This document shows, piece by piece, positions 34,634 to 38,664 of a stretch of 38,664 nucleotides of DNA. A program made the position numbers and the translations under genes. The notes under the pieces were generated by a model that had not been told where the DNA came from, searched no databases, and worked only from the letters and a program-made list of their open reading frames with translations. Each line of letters begins with the position of its first letter. Position 1 is the stretch's first letter. The stretch lies in assembly GCA_024693505.1 (NCBI GenBank), contig JAILKU010000096.1:1-38664 (forward strand), given 5' to 3'. Source of the stretch: Bacteroidaceae bacterium (GTDB lineage Bacteria; Bacteroidota; Bacteroidia; Bacteroidales; Bacteroidaceae).

Positions 34634-35785
34634 TTAAAAGTCTCTTCCGTAAGCGGCTCTGCGCTTGTGGATGGTACACTCAAGGTATTTCCATTGCGAC
34701 TGACTGGGATTGTTGTCTTCCAGCTGATGATGCGTCTCGGCCCATTCATAGCCGTCCTCGATTGTCTTCGGGATGATATCAGCGAAGATGAGGGCATTGG
34801 CTCCCTTGTCCTGATATTCGGGCACTACCCCCACCAGCAACATGTCCAGCACCTGAGGATGGCGGTTAAACCACAGGGCCTTGGCCATGTGATACCATCC
34901 GAAGGGGAATAGCTTGGCCTTTGCCTTCTGGATGGCGCGGCTGAGGCTGGTGATGCTGATGCCGATGCCGATCACCTCTCCCTCAGCGGTTTCCACTACG
35001 CTGAGGTAGCGCTTGTCCAGATACTGCAGGTACTGGTTGGCATACACTTCCATCTGGGCATCGTCCATCTCGCTGTAGCCGTAGAGCCCGGCATAGGACC
35101 TGTTCACCACGCCCAGCACCTTCTGAATGTATCCGCCGTCGCGTATCTCCTTCTTGCTCTTGAAGGTGCGCAGGTGGAAGCCGTAGCGTTTCTTCACCAT
35201 CTCGGCAATCTTGAAGTACTTGTCGATATGAGCTTCATGACCGTCCTTTGGTATGGTGACCTTTCGCTCCACCCACCCCACTTCTTTCTGGAGGCCCAAC
35301 TTCAGCATGTGCTGGGGATAGTAGGGATAGTTGTAGATGCTGTTCATCGTGCTTAGCTGGTCGTATCCGTCGGTCAGCATACCCTCCAAGTCCAAATCGG
35401 TGAATCCCATGGGACCCACGATATGGTTCATGCCGCGTTCACGCCCCCAGTCCTCCACGGCCTGCAACAGCTTCCTCGACACCTCGATGTCGTCAATGAA
35501 GTCAATCCATCCGAAGCGTACGTATCGGCGCTGCCACTTTTCGTTGGCATGACGGTTGATGATGGCCGCCACCCTTCCGACGATCTTTCCTTCGCGGCGG
35601 GCCAGGAAGTATTCAGCCTCGCAAAACCTGAAAGCAGGATTCTTTTTAGGATTGAACGTGTCAAGCGTGTCTTCCAGGAAATCCGGGACGGCATAGGCAT
35701 TATCCTTGTATAACTCATAATTAAAGCGCACAAAAGCCTTCAGCTCTTTCTTGCTTTTTACTGAAGATACAACAATCTCTGACAT
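34634..35785 (-). CDS. conserved GNAT-like (N-acyltransferase fold) protein
   Basis: The 383-residue soluble protein has an N-terminal half with acyltransferase features (YELYKDNAYAVPDFLEDTLDTF, then EYFLARREGKIVGRVAAIINRHAN) and a second half with a similar pattern (YLSVVETAEGEVIGIGISI, LLVGVVPEYQDKGANALIF). VPEYQDKGA resembles a GNAT acetyl-CoA loop. It is a widespread Bacteroidetes protein that I know only as hypothetical or acetyltransferase-like, with unknown substrate. It heads the seven-gene minus-strand cluster and diverges from the OmpA genes. Confidence 0.75.
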   Translation of the reverse strand: MSEIVVSSVKSKKELKAFVRFNYELYKDNAYAVPDFLEDTLDTFNPKKNPAFRFCEAEYFLARREGKIVGRVAAIINRHANEKWQRRYVRFGWIDFIDDIEVSRKLLQAVEDWGRERGMNHIVGPMGFTDLDLEGMLTDGYDQLSTMNSIYNYPYYPQHMLKLGLQKEVGWVERKVTIPKDGHEAHIDKYFKIAEMVKKRYGFHLRTFKSKKEIRDGGYIQKVLGVVNRSYAGLYGYSEMDDAQMEVYANQYLQYLDKRYLSVVETAEGEVIGIGISITSLSRAIQKAKAKLFPFGWYHMAKALWFNRHPQVLDMLLVGVVPEYQDKGANALIFADIIPKTIEDGYEWAETHHQLEDNNPSQSQWKYLECTIHKRRAAYGRDF

Positions 35786-35817
35786 GACAAAATCTTCAAA
35801 TGAATAGTTTTAGGCTA

Positions 35818-35853
35818 CAAAAGTAATAAAAACTCATTAAAAAACCTTCCAAA
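35818..35853 (-). promoter_or_regulatory. candidate promoter of the parE-coaD gene cluster
   Basis: On the minus strand TACTTTTG (35825 down to 35818) matches the -7 box and would give a leader of about 27 bases to the start at 35785. A TTTG (35853-35850) lies 24 bases upstream, wider than the usual spacing, so the -33 half is doubtful. Confidence 0.5.
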
Positions 35854-35907
35854 AGACCGTTAAAAGTTGAAAAATATGCTTTAAAGGCTCAAAAAATGAT
35901 AAAACCT

Positions 35908-35938
35908 TTTGGAGAAAGTATAAAAAATGTTACTTTTG
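35908..35938 (+). promoter_or_regulatory. strong promoter of the tandem OmpA genes
   Basis: TTTG at 35908-35911, a 19-base spacer and TACTTTTG at 35931-35938 match the consensus fully in an A-rich context. The leader to the ATG at 35982 is about 38 bases, and GAGAAAGAG just before the start is purine-rich. A full-consensus promoter fits a major outer-membrane protein. Confidence 0.82.
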
Positions 35939-35981
35939 CACAAAATATGCATAAATAAAAACGTTTTTATTGAGAAAGAGT

Positions 35982-37148
35982 ATGGCAAAAATTACAAAAA
36001 TTCTCACCCTCGCACTTGTTGCGCTGGGAGTGTCGTCAACGGTCAGCGCGCAAAAGGCCGAACGGAATTATGAGCTCTATCCCCATTGGTTCTTGGGTGT
36101 TCAGGGCGGTGTACAGGACACTTTCAATCCTGAGTTTAATAACTGGAAAACATTCACACCCACAGCCAGCCTCAGCTTCGGACGGTGGTTCATCCCACAG
36201 GTTGGAGCTCGTCTGCATGTAAACGGCGCATGGAACAAGGGCGGTGTTGACTTCTTAGGAGATGCTCCCGACGGTCACTATCGCTACAACTACATTACGC
36301 CCAGTGCCGATGTGCTGGTGAATCTCTGCAATCTGTTTGGCAGGAAGGAGTACTATCCGGTCAATGTAATCTTCATTGGCGGTCTGGGTGCAAACTATGC
36401 TTTCGAGGAGCAGGGACGCGCCGAGGCAGCTGCACTGCCCCGGTCCACAAACATGAACTATGCCGAGAACGATAACCGCTGGGCTTTCAACGGCCGTGTC
36501 GGCTTGGGACTGGACATCCCCTTCCATAAGCACTGGAGCGTCAACCTGGAGGGCGACCTGAACTACATCGTGCCCGGTAAGTCTGAGACGTTCAATACCG
36601 ACAAGCTGCAGTTCCTGGGACAGGTAGGCCTGACCTACAAGTTCGGCTTCAAGAAAAAGCCCGCTGCCGAGGAGGTATGGGTAACCCGCATCGATACCAT
36701 CTGGTATGACGACATCGCCTATACACCGCGTGTTGAAGACGGCACCATCACCTGGAACGTGTTCTACAAGATTCGCGAGAGCGAGTTCGGCGATCCCGAC
36801 CTGAACGACCCCGCAACCGCTCAGCTGGCTGCCATCGGCGCCTTCCTGAAGGATCACCGCGAGTGCAAGGTCAGCCTGAAGTCCTACGCCGACGTACAGA
36901 CCGGTAACCCCAAGATCAACATGGGCTACTCACAGCAGCGTTCCGAGAAGGCCGTCAAGGCCCTCGTTGATGCAGGCGTCGATCCCAGCATCATTACGGC
37001 CGAGTACTTCGGCGATACCGTACAGCCCTTCGCCGAGAACGACAAGAACCGCGTGACCATCATCAAGGCTACCGGACTGAAGGACGTTAAGGACCAGTAC
37101 AAGGTGAAGAAGTTCCGCACTCAGGAAGTACGTGAATTGCAGAAGTAA
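35982..37148 (+). CDS. OmpA-family outer-membrane porin, first copy
   Basis: The 388-residue protein has a signal peptide (MAKITKILTLALVALGVSSTVSA, before QKAE). Residues about 30-220 are an eight-stranded-type beta-barrel with alternating aromatic strands (HWFLGVQGGVQDTF, QVGLTYKFGFKKKP). A short VTRIDTIWYDD linker follows, then an OmpA/MotB-type peptidoglycan-binding domain (KVSLKSYADVQTGNPKINMGYSQQRSEKAVKAL, NDKNRVTII). The Asp in YADVQTG and the Arg in QQRSEKAV are the likely peptidoglycan contacts. A TTG at 35970 extends the frame by four codons, but the ATG at 35982 after GAGAAAGAG is better. Codon use is narrow, as for highly expressed genes. The next gene is a paralogue. Confidence 0.93.
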   Translation: MAKITKILTLALVALGVSSTVSAQKAERNYELYPHWFLGVQGGVQDTFNPEFNNWKTFTPTASLSFGRWFIPQVGARLHVNGAWNKGGVDFLGDAPDGHYRYNYITPSADVLVNLCNLFGRKEYYPVNVIFIGGLGANYAFEEQGRAEAAALPRSTNMNYAENDNRWAFNGRVGLGLDIPFHKHWSVNLEGDLNYIVPGKSETFNTDKLQFLGQVGLTYKFGFKKKPAAEEVWVTRIDTIWYDDIAYTPRVEDGTITWNVFYKIRESEFGDPDLNDPATAQLAAIGAFLKDHRECKVSLKSYADVQTGNPKINMGYSQQRSEKAVKALVDAGVDPSIITAEYFGDTVQPFAENDKNRVTIIKATGLKDVKDQYKVKKFRTQEVRELQK

Positions 37149-37184
37149 GATTCATAAGATTCATATATTAAAACAATAACAACA

Positions 37185-38336
37185 ATGTTCAAGTACAAAA
37201 ATCTGTTTGCCACAGCTCTCTTGATGCTGGGCTTTACGGCAACCGCCAATGCGCAGGATGCCGACGACGGTTTGGACTACAAGCCCTATCCCTATGTATT
37301 CGTAGGCGTGCAGGGTGGTGCCCAGACAACCTTTACCAACTATGACCAGCTGAAGCTGATTACCCCTACCACCAGCCTCAGTATCGGTAGCTTCTTCACT
37401 CCCGTAGTGGGTGCCCGCCTGCACTTCAACGGCATGTGGAACAAGGGCGGCTTCAAGAACGCCACTATCGACCAGAAGTACGACTACAAGTATCTGACTT
37501 CCGACCTCGACCTGATGCTCAACCTCGTAACCCTCTTCGGACGCAAGAACTACTACCCCCTCAACGTTTACCTGATTGGCGGTATCGGACTCAACTATGC
37601 TTGGGACAACGACGATGCTTTCGGCATGAAGAACCTGATGCCTATGGCCTACGAGAAGGACCGCTTCAGCCATAATGCACGAGTTGGTGCCCAGCTCGAC
37701 TGGAACATCCACAAGAACGTAAGCCTCAACCTGGAGGTTGCCGCCAACAGCCTGAGCGACCGCTACAACAGCAAGGTCTGCAACAAGGATGACTGGCAGC
37801 TCACCGCACAAGTCGGTGTAGCCTTCAAGTTCGGTTACAAGAAGAAACCCGTCAAGGAAGAAGTGTGGGAGACCCGCATCGATACCATCTGGTATGACGA
37901 CATCGCCTACTCACCCCGCGTTGAGGACGGTACCGTTACCTGGAACGTATTCTACAAGATTCGCGAGAGCGATTTCGGCGATCCCGACCTGAACGATCCC
38001 GCAGCTGCCCAGCTGGCTGCCATCGGCGCCTTCTTGAAGGATCACCGCGAGTGCAAGGTTACCATGAAGTCCTACGCCGACGTACAGACTGGTAATCCCA
38101 AGATCAACATGGGTTACTCACAACAGCGTTCCGAGAAGGCCGTCAAGGCCCTCGTTGACGCAGGCGTAGATCCCAGCATCATCACAGCCGAGTACTTTGG
38201 CGATACCGTACAGCCCTTCGCCGAGAACGACAAGAACCGCGTGACCATCATCACCGCCACCGGTCTGAAGGATGTCAAGGACCAGTACACCGTCAAGAAG
38301 TACCGCACCAAGGAGGTTCGCTATCGCGCGAAGTAA
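37185..38336 (+). CDS. OmpA-family outer-membrane porin, second copy
   Basis: This 383-residue paralogue begins 36 bases after the first copy. It has its own signal peptide (MFKYKNLFATALLMLGFTATANA, before QDAD) and a beta-barrel of the same plan but clearly different sequence. From RIDTIWYDDIAY onward the protein is almost identical to copy 1, with about ten replacements over 150 residues; the DNA is also very similar (about 36684-37120 against 37872-38305). The OmpA-C residues are conserved. The two products could form heterodimers, like Omp40/Omp41 (PGN_0729/0728) of Porphyromonas gingivalis, which are also encoded in tandem. No promoter is visible in the gap, so it is probably co-transcribed with copy 1. 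Confidence 0.93.
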   Translation: MFKYKNLFATALLMLGFTATANAQDADDGLDYKPYPYVFVGVQGGAQTTFTNYDQLKLITPTTSLSIGSFFTPVVGARLHFNGMWNKGGFKNATIDQKYDYKYLTSDLDLMLNLVTLFGRKNYYPLNVYLIGGIGLNYAWDNDDAFGMKNLMPMAYEKDRFSHNARVGAQLDWNIHKNVSLNLEVAANSLSDRYNSKVCNKDDWQLTAQVGVAFKFGYKKKPVKEEVWETRIDTIWYDDIAYSPRVEDGTVTWNVFYKIRESDFGDPDLNDPAAAQLAAIGAFLKDHRECKVTMKSYADVQTGNPKINMGYSQQRSEKAVKALVDAGVDPSIITAEYFGDTVQPFAENDKNRVTIITATGLKDVKDQYTVKKYRTKEVRYRAK

Positions 38337-38370
38337 GATACAGGCCCCGCGCCTATATATATAATAAGGT

Positions 38371-38407
38371 AATGCGCCAGTCCCTCACCGACTGGCGCAT
38401 TTCTTTT
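38371..38407 (+). terminator. rho-independent terminator after the OmpA pair
   Basis: ATGCGCCAGTC (38372-38382), loop CCTCACC and GACTGGCGCAT (38390-38400) form an 11-pair perfect stem, followed by TTCTTTT. This is the clearest intrinsic terminator in the window. Confidence 0.9.
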
Positions 38408-38664
38408 GCCAACAAGTGAAAACATATATAGCTTTCTTTCGAACTTAGTATACCCCCCAAAAAAAGGCCGCCTTACAACGCGCAAAAAAGTTTTACATTG
38501 TGGCGATTATGGAATAACTCTCCTATAGACGCCCTGGGCAGGTAGGATTTTCTCCCTGCCCAGGAAAAAATTTTTCCCTGCCCAGAAAAAAATATTTCTC
38601 TAAGCAGGGAGCGTTTACGCCCTATTCTGACCTGTTTTTGCACACCTTCCGTTTTTTTGACATT
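38408..38664. other. non-coding tail with a CCTGCCCAG palindrome cluster
   Basis: No gene is supported in these 257 bases. CCTGGGCAGG (38533-38542) and CCTGCCCAGG (38555-38564) form a perfect 10-pair hairpin. CCTGCCCAG occurs again at 38577-38585, and an inverted partial copy AAGCAGGGA is at 38602-38610, with A/T runs between. The rest is AT-rich with poly-A and poly-T runs. Confidence 0.75.

Overview
The window looks like chromosomal DNA of a Bacteroidales bacterium, most likely Prevotella or a close relative. Three things point there. The promoters fit the Bacteroidetes form TTTG-N19-24-TAnnTTTG and clear Shine-Dalgarno sites are rare. The ATP synthase operon starts with atpD-atpC and encodes a very short epsilon subunit. 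The families present (BspA-like leucine-rich repeats, DUF4861, DUF5597-type GH35, paired OmpA porins, short C-terminal tails ending KGVYIIRGRKVVK) are common in that group. Genus is an inference.

Layout, left to right. (1) 1-486: edge of a possible truncated gene and a GC-rich interspersed repeat. (2) 487-9292, plus strand: a small secreted protein, a strong hairpin, the complete F1Fo ATP synthase operon atpDCBEFHAG, then a secreted DUF4861 protein. (3) 9434-12748, plus: a Na/Pi cotransporter with a PhoU-like tail, then a glycosyltransferase and a Kdo/WaaP-type kinase that overlap and probably act on lipopolysaccharide core. (4) 12761-20515, minus: a sugar-catabolism block of uxaB-uxaA (galacturonate branch), a fructokinase-like kinase, a secreted esterase and a GH38 alpha-mannosidase. 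(5) 20516-21025: a repeat-rich intergenic region holding an 85-bp tandem duplication, each copy with a full promoter. (6) 21038-23700, plus: an M16 zinc protease and a PBP4-type D-Ala-D-Ala carboxypeptidase, closed by a hairpin. (7) 23765-25821, minus: an NfeD/YuaF-like protein and flotillin, divergent from a NUDIX hydrolase whose mRNA is probably leaderless. (8) 26534-26850: an inverted second copy of the GC-rich repeat. (9) 26851-35785, minus: seven close-packed or overlapping genes (acetyltransferase-like, parE, coaD, GH35, BspA-like LRR, endonuclease/exonuclease/phosphatase, MltF-like transglycosylase). (10) 35982-38336, plus: two tandem OmpA-family porins with a strong promoter and a classic terminator, followed by a palindrome-rich tail.

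Most of the window is core metabolism and envelope biology. No CRISPR array, prophage, SusC/SusD pair, tRNA or rRNA was seen. The most unusual items are the duplicated promoter cassette, the leaderless NUDIX gene, an MltF homologue whose solute-binding module has lost its second lobe in frame, a hairpin between the secreted gene and atpD where no separate atp promoter is visible, and the coupling of parE-coaD to envelope and secreted-enzyme genes. I did not find a clearly new defence or mobile system.
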